Below, piece by piece: positions 1 through 8,045 of a stretch of 64,000 nucleotides of DNA. Every line of letters begins with the position of its first letter. Within the stretch, counting starts at the first letter, position 1. The stretch lies in NCBI GenBank assembly GCA_947593925.1, contig CANQDU010000003.1, forward strand, positions 1-64,000, read 5' to 3'. The notes below the pieces were generated by a model. It did no database searches. It was not told the DNA's origin and worked only from the letters and a program-made list of their open reading frames with translations. The position numbers and the translations under genes are program-made. This DNA comes from an uncultured Clostridia bacterium (GTDB lineage Bacteria; Bacillota; Clostridia; Oscillospirales; JAAYOS01).

Positions 1-82
1 TCCATTATAGAAGCTTTCCCCTCATGAGTCACCCCCTTTTCTTCCTGTTGCACTTATATTGTAAATCGACAATTTGACTCTA

Positions 83-115
83 TTTCGCCGCTTACGCGGC
101 GAAACTCTGCGAGGC
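83..115 (+). repeat. Repeat family copy R1 (terminal module only)
   Basis: A 9-bp hairpin (TTTCGCCGC, loop TTA, then its complement plus A) is followed directly by CTCTGCGAGGC. The same tail, each time behind a different hairpin or AT-rich stretch, occurs near 11145, 23920 and 24014 and, inverted, at 59005. It lies in the 137-bp space left of the NUDIX gene. Bases 1-60 hold no gene; read leftward they contain purine-rich tracts before ATG triplets and may be the upstream region of a gene outside the window. Confidence 0.7.
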
Positions 116-137
116 GGCAAAAAAGCCCCTTGACTGC

Positions 138-659
138 TCACCGCACCACAGACGTATATCTCGCGGCGGACGCAAGCTCTTCCGGCGCGAGGGTGGGTGG
201 AACCACGATCTCCGGGTCTCCTTCGCTCTCACAGCCGAGGTATACCGCGCCGTGTTTACCGGCGCAGTGCTCGGTGATCGCCGCGCGGAGGCGGGACGGA
301 TAGAGCGGCGCCGAGTACAAAGTAGCGACGTCCAGCCACTCGACGCCCTCCTGATTTGTGTCCGCGTGAGGCGCGACGCCGCTCGACGATCCTACATACT
401 CGCATTCAAATACAAGGTCTATCCGATGGAAGCTTTCGCCCTTCGGATCCTCTATCACAAAAAGCAGCTCGCCCGGGCGGACGTCGATGCCGGTCTCCTC
501 CGCGACCTCGCGGCGGACGGCGTCTCGGAGCGGTTCTCCCGGCTCCTGTCCACCTCCGGGGAGGATGTAAAACACGCCGTCCGCGTCCCGCAGGCGCAGA
601 GCGAGGAGCTTCCCGTCCCGCACCACCACCGCCTTCGCGGACGTTCTTATTTCACGCAT
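138..659 (-). CDS. NUDIX hydrolase
   Basis: A 173-residue NUDIX-fold hydrolase, probably cytosolic, cleaving a nucleoside diphosphate linked to another group; the substrate cannot be read from sequence. The NUDIX box is visible at about residues 34-57: GGGQEPGEPLRDAVRREVAEETGI, with the metal-binding REVAEE core (GX5EX7REUXEEXGU pattern). The ATG at 659 is preceded by AAGGTG at a normal distance, located inside the 3' end of the upstream glycosidase gene (7 bp apart), so the two are probably co-transcribed. The C-terminal 40 residues lie beyond the usual NUDIX core and are unassigned. Confidence 0.88.
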   Translation of the reverse strand: MREIRTSAKAVVVRDGKLLALRLRDADGVFYILPGGGQEPGEPLRDAVRREVAEETGIDVRPGELLFVIEDPKGESFHRIDLVFECEYVGSSSGVAPHADTNQEGVEWLDVATLYSAPLYPSRLRAAITEHCAGKHGAVYLGCESEGDPEIVVPPTLAPEELASAARYTSVVR

Positions 660-666
660 AGCCGGT

Positions 667-2166
667 TCACCTTTCGAGGCGAAGGCGCACCGCCATGTAC
701 TCCCGCCCGGGGAGCGGTATGCGGAAGCGTCCGCCGTGCACCCCTGCGTCCTCCACGGTCATGTTCCATGTGTCTATGACTTCGACGTGCCAGCGCTCGC
801 CCTCGCCCTTGAAGAAGTCGCGGTAGGACGGACGTCCGAAGCCGTAGTAGTGTATTTCGTACCCGTATTCAAACATATTTTCGGGGACGGCTACGGTCTC
901 GTCAAACGAGCCCTGCCCCTCCTTCAAGCCGAGGCCGGGCGTCTCGGAAAGTATCGAATGGAGGAAGCGTATCCTCGCGGGACTCTCGCCGTGCAGCTCG
1001 CCGCCGTGGCTCCACCAGAGGATGTCGTCCGGGTGGACGAAGGTCTCGCCGTGCCCGGCGTAGCCTCCGCGCATGGACGCCTCCCAGAACCGCCGCGTGA
1101 GCTCCTGGCCGGAGATGTTTCCCCAGCCCATGTCGATGTTGCCCTCGTAGGCTATCTCGTCCCAGACGACCGGCTTGCCGTAGCGCGCGCGATAGTCGGA
1201 GGTATACTCGACGTGGCGGTAGAGGTCCTGCCGCTGGAGACTGCAGTGCGTTATCCACGGGCGGGTGTGGTCGTAGAACGCCATGCAGTTGTGGATGGAG
1301 CGCAGGTGCTTATACGGGTCGCGCTCGCAGATGATTCCGGCAATGCGCTCCCAGTCGGATATCTTCTTAGTGCGGAGAAGGTCATACTCGTTTGCAAGGC
1401 TCCACCAGACGTTTCTGTACGCCGCAAACCGCGCCGTGACGTACTTCACATACAGGTCGTCCTGCTCCTGAGACATCTGCGAAAAGCCCCACCGGTCGTA
1501 TGGATGGAAAAGTATGACGTCCGCCTCTATGCCGAGCGCCATGAGCTCCGCTATACACTTTTCAAAGCGGCGGAAGTGCTCCGGGTTGAAGCGCGTGAAG
1601 TCCCAGTCGTTACCCGTAAAGTCTGCAAAATAAGTAAACGTCTCCTCCGAGAGGCCCGCGTTGCTCACCGGCGTACCCTCGTAGGGGAAGGTCTCCGGGT
1701 CGCGGAAGTTGTGGATGTAGTGCTTCGGGAAGACGCAGAAGCGCATCTTGTTAAAGTATCCCTTCCGAAGCTCCTCAAGCGTCTTTTTGCGCACCGCCTC
1801 CGGCTGATGCGCCCAAGCGTAGCAGGTGGTGCCAACGGAGTAGTACGGCATGCCGTCTTCGTAGACAAAGTGGCAGCCGGAGACTCGCATCGGACCGTGG
1901 TTTCCCTCTCCGGCGGGGGTCACGGTGAAGCGTCCCTCTGTCCTCGCACCGTCGAAATTACCGTCCGTGGAGTATGTATACTCCCCCTCGAAGGACGGCA
2001 TGAAGCGCACCTTGTACACTCCGTCCCCGTCGTAGAATCCGCTCACCTCGACGGTCTCGTGCTCGCCGCGGAACGTCCCCTTAAACTCGCGCTCTACAAA
2101 CGGGTTTCCGTCCGACGGGCCGCGGACCTCCGTCTCGAATATTCCCCATCGTTCAACGCTTGTCAT
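667..2166 (-). CDS. DUF5060/DUF4038-type glycoside hydrolase-like protein
   Basis: A 499-residue protein with no signal peptide, so predicted intracellular. Residues 1-85 look like the DUF5060 beta-sandwich (WGIFETEV...FKGTF, then VKVRF/FEGEYTYST-type strands). A TIM-barrel of the DUF4038 type follows, with two acidic residues in the places expected for a retaining glycosidase: WSLANEYD near residue 255 and VVWDEIAYEG near 335. The C-terminal 80 residues resemble DUF5605. The likely role is removal of a sugar from plant-derived oligosaccharides; substrate unknown. The start is fixed by GGAGGAAAAAGC before the ATG. It lies downstream of the SLH gene behind a strong hairpin and upstream of the NUDIX gene. 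Confidence 0.8.
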   Translation of the reverse strand: MTSVERWGIFETEVRGPSDGNPFVEREFKGTFRGEHETVEVSGFYDGDGVYKVRFMPSFEGEYTYSTDGNFDGARTEGRFTVTPAGEGNHGPMRVSGCHFVYEDGMPYYSVGTTCYAWAHQPEAVRKKTLEELRKGYFNKMRFCVFPKHYIHNFRDPETFPYEGTPVSNAGLSEETFTYFADFTGNDWDFTRFNPEHFRRFEKCIAELMALGIEADVILFHPYDRWGFSQMSQEQDDLYVKYVTARFAAYRNVWWSLANEYDLLRTKKISDWERIAGIICERDPYKHLRSIHNCMAFYDHTRPWITHCSLQRQDLYRHVEYTSDYRARYGKPVVWDEIAYEGNIDMGWGNISGQELTRRFWEASMRGGYAGHGETFVHPDDILWWSHGGELHGESPARIRFLHSILSETPGLGLKEGQGSFDETVAVPENMFEYGYEIHYYGFGRPSYRDFFKGEGERWHVEVIDTWNMTVEDAGVHGGRFRIPLPGREYMAVRLRLER

Positions 2167-2186
2167 GCTTTTTCCTCCCTATGAAG

Positions 2187-2218
2187 GGCGCGGAACCGGA
2201 GAAGTCCGGTTCCGCGCC
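2187..2218 (-). terminator. Strong hairpin after the SLH gene
   Basis: A perfect 14-bp stem (GGCGCGGAACCGGA and complement, loop GAAG) lies between the SLH gene stop and the glycosidase start. There is no T tract on either strand, so it may be an RNA-processing or stability element rather than an intrinsic terminator. Confidence 0.5.
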
Positions 2219-2225
2219 GCTGTTT

Positions 2226-3764
2226 TCAGATTATCGTGTAGCCGAGCAGGTTACCCGCCGTGTCGTAGATACCGACAAATGTTTTGAATTCCCGAATTTC
2301 TTCTTCGGTTGCATATACTCCGAAACGTTCTCCGACAAATTCGCAGATCTCGGGATCCCAATATCCGCCATAAGCATAGCCGTTCATTGCTGTTTCCGAT
2401 AAAACCGCGTCATATATGACGGGATTTCCGTCCAAATCATTTAACGTAAAAACGTCAACATCATAAAATATCCGAAACTGACTGTCAATCACAGCTTCCT
2501 CCGGGCTCGCGTCGTTGCCCGGGCCGAAACACGATATTCTATACTCGCGGGTTACCTCTTGGCCGTCTATATATATCGGATAATAATGATGCACGCCGTC
2601 CAAAGCATCCTGCGGATCGTTCAAGTCAACAAAAACCTCAAGCGAGTCCTTATTTACAAGGCTTGCATCGATTCTCTCCATCATTTTATCATAGAGCGCC
2701 TGAGTGTCAACATAAGTACAGGTAAAGGTGATCTTGCCGTCAACGCATGGATCGGTATCCCAGAGATGCGTAGCAATAATATTTCCGTCTTCGTCAAAGA
2801 TACAAACATACTTAATCATCCATAATGATTCTTCATATGTAAAGGGTGAGACAGTAGAAGGAAATTCAAAGCGATCACTATATTTAGTATAAAAATGCAC
2901 ATAAAATGCCATTACATTTTGCAGGTATTCTTCCGTGGATATACCCGATAATTCCATATATTCGGCAGCCGACCTGGACTTAACCGTTTCTCTTAAATAC
3001 TTTGCCTGCGGCAGGACGGCGTGGACCGCTTCCGCCGTGATCGTTCCATCTTCCGTTATGGCGATCTCTATCTTCTTTCCCTCTTCGGAGGCGGGTATAG
3101 CCGTCACGTCGGCAAATCCGGCGTTATGCGCGGCGTTCGGAGTGACGGCGCCGCTCGTCACGAGCGACTGTATGAGCGTGGTGTCCGAACCGTTCTTTTT
3201 CAGCTTCAGCGCGCACGCCGAGGCGACGGCGGCGTCGCCCCGCAGGAACTCGCCGTTCCCGTAGATGTGGTCCACGAGACCGAGCTTCATCGCGAAGCCG
3301 TTCGCGTCGTTATATGTAAAGGGAGGATCTTCGCTGTGGTCGTCATATCCGAGGGCGCGCAGGACAAAGGTGAGATAGTCCTTCGCCTCGGCGGCGCCGC
3401 TCGCGTCGTACGTTGTAGGAGTCCTGCCGGTCGCGAGCTTCTCACTGTAGGCAAAGGCCGCGTATCTGTCTGCCCACGCCGGAACGTCGTTAAACGGGTT
3501 TGGTCCGGTGAAGGCAAGAGCCTCCTCCTCACGTCCGATAAGGCGTATCAGCATGACGAGCGCCTCTATGCGCGTTGCCGGACGCTCAAGCTGATATTCG
3601 GGCGCGCCGTTCGCGTCCGTCCCCGCGCCCTTGAAGAGCCCGAGACCGTTCAGAAGGTCTGCGGCGGTCTTCGGAGCCGTCTCCTCCGCGGCGGCGGCCG
3701 GGACCGCGAACGCGAACGCGAAGCAGAGTACAAGTGCCAAAACAAGCGATACTGCTCTTTTCAT
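2226..3764 (-). CDS. Exported SLH-domain protein with unknown C-terminal domain
   Basis: A 512-residue exported protein. Residues 1-25 form a signal peptide (MKRAVSLVLALVLCFAFAFA, then AAA). Residues 30-200 carry S-layer-homology-like segments (RPATRIEALVMLIRLIG; FNDVPAWADRYAAFAYSEKLATG; repeat-like TYDASGAAEAKDYLTFVLRALGY), which in Clostridia anchor proteins to the cell wall. Residues about 255-512 match no family I recognise. The start at 3764 was chosen over an ATG 13 codons upstream because GGAGAG sits 8 nt before it and a signal peptide follows at once. The C-terminal half is encoded by DNA of about 40% GC while the N-terminal half is near 60%, suggesting a fused or acquired domain. Confidence 0.75.
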   Translation of the reverse strand: MKRAVSLVLALVLCFAFAFAVPAAAAEETAPKTAADLLNGLGLFKGAGTDANGAPEYQLERPATRIEALVMLIRLIGREEEALAFTGPNPFNDVPAWADRYAAFAYSEKLATGRTPTTYDASGAAEAKDYLTFVLRALGYDDHSEDPPFTYNDANGFAMKLGLVDHIYGNGEFLRGDAAVASACALKLKKNGSDTTLIQSLVTSGAVTPNAAHNAGFADVTAIPASEEGKKIEIAITEDGTITAEAVHAVLPQAKYLRETVKSRSAAEYMELSGISTEEYLQNVMAFYVHFYTKYSDRFEFPSTVSPFTYEESLWMIKYVCIFDEDGNIIATHLWDTDPCVDGKITFTCTYVDTQALYDKMMERIDASLVNKDSLEVFVDLNDPQDALDGVHHYYPIYIDGQEVTREYRISCFGPGNDASPEEAVIDSQFRIFYDVDVFTLNDLDGNPVIYDAVLSETAMNGYAYGGYWDPEICEFVGERFGVYATEEEIREFKTFVGIYDTAGNLLGYTII

Positions 3765-3853
3765 AAGCTTTTCTCTCCATTCCCTGCAAATATAAAATCC
3801 CAAAACAACGGAGGGACGTTTTCCCCCCTGTTTCGATTTTATTCCATTTTAAC

Positions 3854-3900
3854 ATACCGGCCGCGACGGCGCAAGTTTTTTTGCGCCGCGCGGCCGGTAT
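3854..3900. terminator. Long hairpin between the SLH and anti-sigma genes
   Basis: Near-perfect arms (ATACCGGCCGCG then CGGCGCAA, and complements) flank a T-rich loop, with a single A bulge. It separates the end of the anti-sigma gene (3910) from the upstream region of the SLH gene (3764). There is no long T tract after either arm, so termination is inferred only from position. Confidence 0.5.
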
Positions 3901-3909
3901 GCCGGTATT

Positions 3910-4971
3910 TCACCGTCTCCTCTCAGGCTGCTCGAACATGTACCACACGTCGTCCGCGACGATGTAGCCCTCCTCCGAATATTTAAAGGACACCGTCGAG
4001 TCGTCGTTGAACACGACGGTGACGGTGGTGAACGTAACTCCGTCGGTCGAGTCGATGCTTGTCACCACTGCTCCCGTCTCCCCGGACGGCTCCGTCTCCC
4101 CGGAGGCTTCCCCCGGAGGAGCCTCTATGGTCTCCAGGGTTCCCGTGACCGCAGGAGCGTAGGTCACGGTCACCGCGCCGTCCCGATCGCCGTACTCATC
4201 TACCGGGACGAGTACAAGGCTCACGAAATATTCGGTCTCTTCCTCGGCGTCTCCGGCAAAGACAAACGTCTCCTTCGGCGTCTTTTCGCCGGTCTCCTCC
4301 GTAAAGCACAGTTCCTTTACGGAGGACGGCTCTATCGCAAGCGAGCCGTTGTACACGAGCGGCATCGTCGTCCCTTCGGATACGACGCGCTCCGCGTCGA
4401 TTGTCATTCCTTCCGGCTTGCTGTTTGCCTCCTTGCTCTCCTCACCGGAGGCGGCCTGCGATGCCGACGGTTCGCTTCCCGGCACGATGACGGCATACGG
4501 CGTCCCGTCCGACGTTTCCGGCTCGTTTTCCTGCGGGGAAATATCCTCCGCTGCCGCAGGCTCGGGCACCTCTATGGAGTAGACGCCGCTCGGGCTGTCC
4601 TGCGCGGACCCCGCGGACATCACGTATACGCCGGGCTGCGCCCCGCTGCTCTCCGTGCTCCCGTTCGGCAGCCACCTCAGACCGACCGCCACCGCGAGCG
4701 ACGCCGCGAGGACTCCCGCCGCCGCCCTCGGGATGAAGCGTCTCCGCCGCTTCTCTCTCTTCACCGCCGCCATCACGCCCTCGCGAAGCTCCTTCGGCGG
4801 CTCCGCCATGTTCTCCTCGGTGAGCTCGGATACGGTTTTCAGAAACTCCGCCTCGCGCCTGCAATCCTCACATTCGGCAAGGTGGCGCTCAAGCTCTGCG
4901 CACTCGTCCTCGCCGAGCTCGCCGCGGACGTATTCTTCTATCTGTTCCGCGCGGTATCCGCACTTTTTCAT
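3910..4971 (-). CDS. Anti-sigma factor, zinc-finger (HC2) type with extracytoplasmic domain
   Basis: A 353-residue membrane protein. The N-terminus carries the H-x3-C-x2-C zinc anti-sigma motif HLAECEDC near residues 29-36, preceded by YVRGELGEDECAELE. A basic stretch (KREKRRRRF) leads into one transmembrane helix at about residues 78-98. The remaining 250 residues are outside the membrane, rich in Ser/Thr/Glu/Pro, and unassigned. It overlaps the ECF sigma gene by 4 nt (ATGA), typical of translationally coupled sigma/anti-sigma pairs; it should hold that sigma factor inactive until a surface signal appears. The sensor region matches no known family I can name. Confidence 0.88.
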   Translation of the reverse strand: MKKCGYRAEQIEEYVRGELGEDECAELERHLAECEDCRREAEFLKTVSELTEENMAEPPKELREGVMAAVKREKRRRRFIPRAAAGVLAASLAVAVGLRWLPNGSTESSGAQPGVYVMSAGSAQDSPSGVYSIEVPEPAAAEDISPQENEPETSDGTPYAVIVPGSEPSASQAASGEESKEANSKPEGMTIDAERVVSEGTTMPLVYNGSLAIEPSSVKELCFTEETGEKTPKETFVFAGDAEEETEYFVSLVLVPVDEYGDRDGAVTVTYAPAVTGTLETIEAPPGEASGETEPSGETGAVVTSIDSTDGVTFTTVTVVFNDDSTVSFKYSEEGYIVADDVWYMFEQPERRR

Positions 4972-5576
4972 CGGCGCTCTCCCCTACCTTTCCTGTTATT
5001 AGACGCAAAACTCTCGGGAATGTTCCCGCTCTTTATAAGAAGTTCACGCAGATGCTCCCGCGCACGGTGCAGGCGGCTCTTGACCGTGCCCTCCTCGATG
5101 CCGAGCGTCTCCGAGATCTCGGCGTAGCTGAGCGAATATACCTCGCGCATGAGGAAGATCTCTCTGTGCTCCGGCGCGAGCGTATCTATCGCACGGTCGA
5201 GCTCGCGGCGAAGCTCCTCGCGCTCGAACGCCGCGTCAGGCGCGAAGCTGCCGTCCGCTATCTCGGTCTCGCGCTCCTCGTCGTCCGCGCTCACCGTGAG
5301 CGGCAGCTCTCGCCGCCGCGAGAGGCGGCGGAGGTGATCGGTGCAGAGATTCGAGACTATGCGGAAAAGCCACGTCGAGAACTTCGCGTTCCCCTTGAAC
5401 TTCCCGAGCGACCGCCACACGCGGATGAACGCCTCCTGCGAGATGTCAAGCGCGTCCTCGGCGTTTCCGGTCATGCGGAGCGCCATGTTGTATACGCGCT
5501 TCTCGTAGCGCCGCACAAGCCCCTCGAAGGCGGAGTCGTCCCCGTCCGCCGCACGTTTTACAAGCTCCTCGTCCAT
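4968..5576 (-). CDS. ECF RNA polymerase sigma factor
   Basis: A 202-residue group IV sigma factor. Region 2 is at about residues 10-75 (FEGLVRRYEKRVYNMALRMTG...DISQEAFIRVWRSLGKF, STWLFRIVSNLCTDHLRR), and region 4 at about 125-175 (ELDRAIDTLAPEHREIFLMRE; helix-turn-helix SYAEISETLGIEEGTVKSRLHRARE). An AAGGAGG site 8 nt before the ATG supports the start. It is co-transcribed with its anti-sigma gene and lies 66 nt downstream of dusB. I saw no classical AAC-type ECF promoter in that 66-nt gap, so autoregulation is not shown. Confidence 0.93.
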   Translation of the reverse strand: MDEELVKRAADGDDSAFEGLVRRYEKRVYNMALRMTGNAEDALDISQEAFIRVWRSLGKFKGNAKFSTWLFRIVSNLCTDHLRRLSRRRELPLTVSADDEERETEIADGSFAPDAAFEREELRRELDRAIDTLAPEHREIFLMREVYSLSYAEISETLGIEEGTVKSRLHRAREHLRELLIKSGNIPESFASNNRKGRGERR

Positions 5577-5642
5577 GGTCTCCGCCTCCTTCCCGCGCCG
5601 CCGGCGCTGAAATCAAATCCGTATCATCATGGGTGCGCCGGA

Positions 5643-6626
5643 CTACTTCAGGTCGCGGCAGATGCCCTTTGTTATCGAATAGATGTCCTCAAAGCTCGAA
5701 ATGTGTGATATTTTCTCGCGGTAATAGCCCGCGTAGGGTATGCCCTTCAGGTACCATGCGTAGTGCTTGCGCGCTTCGAGACAGGCGATGTGCTCCCCCT
5801 TGTCCTCTCTCGCGCGCTCGAACTGCCGCACCGCCGTCTCGCACTTCTCCTCGATGGACGGCTCCTCCGGCGGCTCCTCTCCGTCGAGCGCGGCAAGTAT
5901 CTCGCGAAATATCCACGGTCTCCCGAAGGAGCCGCGCCCTATCATCACCGCGTCCGCGCCGGTGTAGCGCAGGAGGCGCACGGCGTCCTCGCCGCAGAAG
6001 ACGTCTCCGTTGGCAATGACCGGTATCTTCACCGCGCGCTTTACGTCCCGCGCGGCGTCGCGGTCGGAAAGTCCGCTGTAGAGCTGCGTGCGCGTGCGCC
6101 CGTGGACGCACACGGCGGAGACGCCGAGCCGCTCCGCGAGCCTCGCGAGCTCGACGCAGTTACACGAGCCGGAGTCCCAGCCCTTCCGCATCTTCACCGT
6201 CACCGGAACGGGCGAGCCCTCGAGCACGGCGTCGATAACGCGCGCGGCGCGGTCGAGGTCGCGCATGAGCGCGCATCCCTCGCCGTTGTTTACGATCTTT
6301 CCCATCGGGCAGCCCATATTGATGTCTATCACGTCCGCGCCGCTTATTTCCGCGGCTATCCTCGCTCCCTCGCGCATGACCTCCGGCTCGGAGCCGAATA
6401 TCTGCGCTGCGGACGGGTGCTCGTCCTCCGCGATATGCAGCAGCGCGCGGGACTTTTTGTCGCCGAAGGTGAGAGCCTTCGCGCTCACCATCTCGGTGCA
6501 GGTGTACTCCGCGCCGTATTCGCGGCATACCGAGCGGAACGCAAAGTCGGTGACGCCCGCCATCGGCGCGAGAAGCACTCTCGCGCCGAGGAAACCGGTA
6601 TTCTCCTTTTTTACGGACGTCTCCAT
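5643..6626 (-). CDS. tRNA-dihydrouridine synthase (DusB-like)
   Basis: A 327-residue FMN enzyme reducing uridine to dihydrouridine in tRNA. Family marks: LLAPMAGVTDFAFR near residue 15, INMGCPMGKIVNNGEGCALM near 100 (catalytic Cys region), VTVKMRKGWD, VCVHGRTRTQLYSG, and the phosphate-binding IANGDVFCGEDA and GADAVMIGRGSFGRPW. The start at 6626 (METSVKKEN) was chosen because GGGGG lies 6 nt upstream; a longer reading frame runs into the promoter and leader hairpin. It is transcribed from the promoter at 6688-6716 with a 13-bp hairpin in its leader, and is followed by the sigma/anti-sigma pair. Confidence 0.93.
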   Translation of the reverse strand: METSVKKENTGFLGARVLLAPMAGVTDFAFRSVCREYGAEYTCTEMVSAKALTFGDKKSRALLHIAEDEHPSAAQIFGSEPEVMREGARIAAEISGADVIDINMGCPMGKIVNNGEGCALMRDLDRAARVIDAVLEGSPVPVTVKMRKGWDSGSCNCVELARLAERLGVSAVCVHGRTRTQLYSGLSDRDAARDVKRAVKIPVIANGDVFCGEDAVRLLRYTGADAVMIGRGSFGRPWIFREILAALDGEEPPEEPSIEEKCETAVRQFERAREDKGEHIACLEARKHYAWYLKGIPYAGYYREKISHISSFEDIYSITKGICRDLK

Positions 6627-6645
6627 CGTATTCCCCCGGAAATAT

Positions 6646-6675
6646 CGAAGCGCTTCCCCCGCGGGAAGCGCTTCG
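6646..6675 (-). promoter_or_regulatory. Leader hairpin of dusB
   Basis: Perfect 13-bp arms (CGAAGCGCTTCCC and complement) with a 4-nt loop lie between the predicted transcription start and the ribosome-binding site of dusB. The stem ends about 10 nt before the GGGGG Shine-Dalgarno. There is no T tract, so it is not a terminator; it may act on stability or translation. Confidence 0.5.
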
Positions 6676-6687
6676 CGAGTACGTGAC

Positions 6688-6716
6688 ATTATAGCACAAC
6701 CGAAGCCGCATTGCAA
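6688..6716 (-). promoter_or_regulatory. Sigma-A promoter of dusB
   Basis: On the minus strand: TTGCAA, 17-nt spacer ending in TGC (extended -10), TATAAT. Confidence 0.8.
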
Positions 6717-6844
6717 GCGTACCCGGCGGAGGCGAAGTCCCCGCGTTTTTTGTGCCGTCGCCGGCTCCGGCGGACTGTCCGCGTATCGAAAGCGCCGTCA
6801 ACGGGGAAAGCTACCGACAAATCCGCATTTGTGAGGTACACGAT

Positions 6845-7858
6845 ATGAAAGTGACATTTTTTGACGCAAAGCCCTACGACCGGCTCTACTTCGAGCCGAT
6901 GCTCGCGGACGCCGGCATAGACGTGAAGTTCTGCGAGTACCGCCTGTCCCCCGAGACCGCCGCGCTCGCCGCCGGCTCGGAGGCGGTCTGCATATTCGTC
7001 AACGACGACGCGGGCGCGGAGACGATAGACGCGCTCGCGCGCGCCGGAGTGAAGCTCATCGCGCTCCGCTGTTCGGGATACAACAACGTCGATTTCGCCG
7101 CGGCGGAGGGCCGCGTCCGCGTCGTGCGGGTACCGGCGTACTCGCCCGCCGCCGTCGCGGAGTACGCGGCGGGGCTGATGCTCGCGACGAACCGCAAGAT
7201 ACCCCGCGCCTACGCCCGCGTGCGGAGCGGGAATTTCAGCATCAACGGCTTTCTCGGCTTCGACCTCGAGGGACGCACTGCCGGAGTCGTCGGCACCGGC
7301 AGGATAGGAAAGAAGTTTATCGCGATATGCCGGGGCTTCGGGATGAAAATAGCAGCTTATGACGCATACCCCGACCCTTCGCTCGACGCGGAATATATGC
7401 CGCTCGAAGAGCTCGAGCGCCGCGCGGACGTGATAAGCCTGCACTGTCCGCTCACCGATGAGACCCGCCACATGATAAACGCCGACACAATAGAGCGGAT
7501 GAAGGACGGCGTCATCCTCATAAACACCTCGCGCGGAGGGCTCATCGACACCACGGCGCTCCTCGACGGTCTGAAGTCGAAGAAGATAGGCGGCGCGGGG
7601 CTCGACGTCTACGAGGAGGAGGAAGCCTACTTCTACGAGGACCTCTCAAACGAGGTCATAACCGACGAGGAGCTGCTGCAGCTCCTCGCCATGCCGAACG
7701 TCATTCTCTCCTCGCACCAGGCGTTCTTCACCGAGGACGCCATGCGCGCTATAGCAGAGACCACCGTCGGAAGCCTCCTCGCCTTCCGGGACGGCAGGGA
7801 GCTTGAAAACGAGCTGCGGTTCGAGCACGGCGGCGAGCTCGCCTTCGCCGGAAAGTAA
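6845..7858 (+). CDS. D-lactate dehydrogenase (LdhA-type 2-hydroxyacid dehydrogenase)
   Basis: A 337-residue NAD-dependent enzyme converting pyruvate to D-lactate, a fermentative redox sink. The Rossmann motif VVGTGRIGKKF is near residue 150; the catalytic set is Arg in INTSRGGLID (near 235), Glu in DVYEEE and His in SSHQAFFTEDAM (near 295). The insert FYEDLSNEVITDEEL is characteristic of the LdhA branch rather than of SerA or general hydroxyacid dehydrogenases, and the length matches LdhA (about 330). The ATG at 6845 has GAGGT 7 nt upstream. It is a single gene, divergent from dusB, followed by hairpins. 14 of its 20 Ile codons are ATA. Confidence 0.9.
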   Translation: MKVTFFDAKPYDRLYFEPMLADAGIDVKFCEYRLSPETAALAAGSEAVCIFVNDDAGAETIDALARAGVKLIALRCSGYNNVDFAAAEGRVRVVRVPAYSPAAVAEYAAGLMLATNRKIPRAYARVRSGNFSINGFLGFDLEGRTAGVVGTGRIGKKFIAICRGFGMKIAAYDAYPDPSLDAEYMPLEELERRADVISLHCPLTDETRHMINADTIERMKDGVILINTSRGGLIDTTALLDGLKSKKIGGAGLDVYEEEEAYFYEDLSNEVITDEELLQLLAMPNVILSSHQAFFTEDAMRAIAETTVGSLLAFRDGRELENELRFEHGGELAFAGK

Positions 7859-7922
7859 TGTAATGCGTTTTACTTTACAGATTTCTTTTTAGCGAAACAT
7901 TCTGTAATGTTTTTCGCTTTAC
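7859..7922 (+). repeat. Short AT-rich hairpins downstream of ldhA
   Basis: Two GTAA...TTAC mini-hairpins (7859-7879 and 7904-7922) and an AGCGAAACAT...ATGTTTTTCGCT hairpin follow ldhA directly. Similar small elements of the form GTAAAG, T-rich loop, CTTTAC lie at 14337-14357 and 58934-58954. Confidence 0.45.
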
Positions 7923-7939
7923 GATATATCCCGCACGTT

Positions 7940-7968
7940 CTGCCCCTCGGAGAAAATCCGAGGGGCAG
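7940..7968 (+). terminator. Hairpin between ldhA and coaW
   Basis: A 12-bp perfect stem (CTGCCCCTCGGA and complement) with a GAAAA loop, followed by ATATATTTG. It lies just before the coaW promoter and probably ends ldhA transcription. Confidence 0.65.
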
Positions 7969-7974
7969 ATATAT

Positions 7975-8003
7975 TTGCCAAATTTCCGCTTTTATGCTAT
8001 AAT
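7975..8003 (+). promoter_or_regulatory. Sigma-A promoter of coaW-gluQ
   Basis: TTGCCA (7975-7980), 17-nt spacer with an extended -10 TGC, TATAAT (7998-8003). It lies 43 nt before the coaW start. Confidence 0.85.
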
Positions 8004-8045
8004 CACAGAGCTTCTAAACTTTGACCTCGGAGGTATCTGTTCTCT

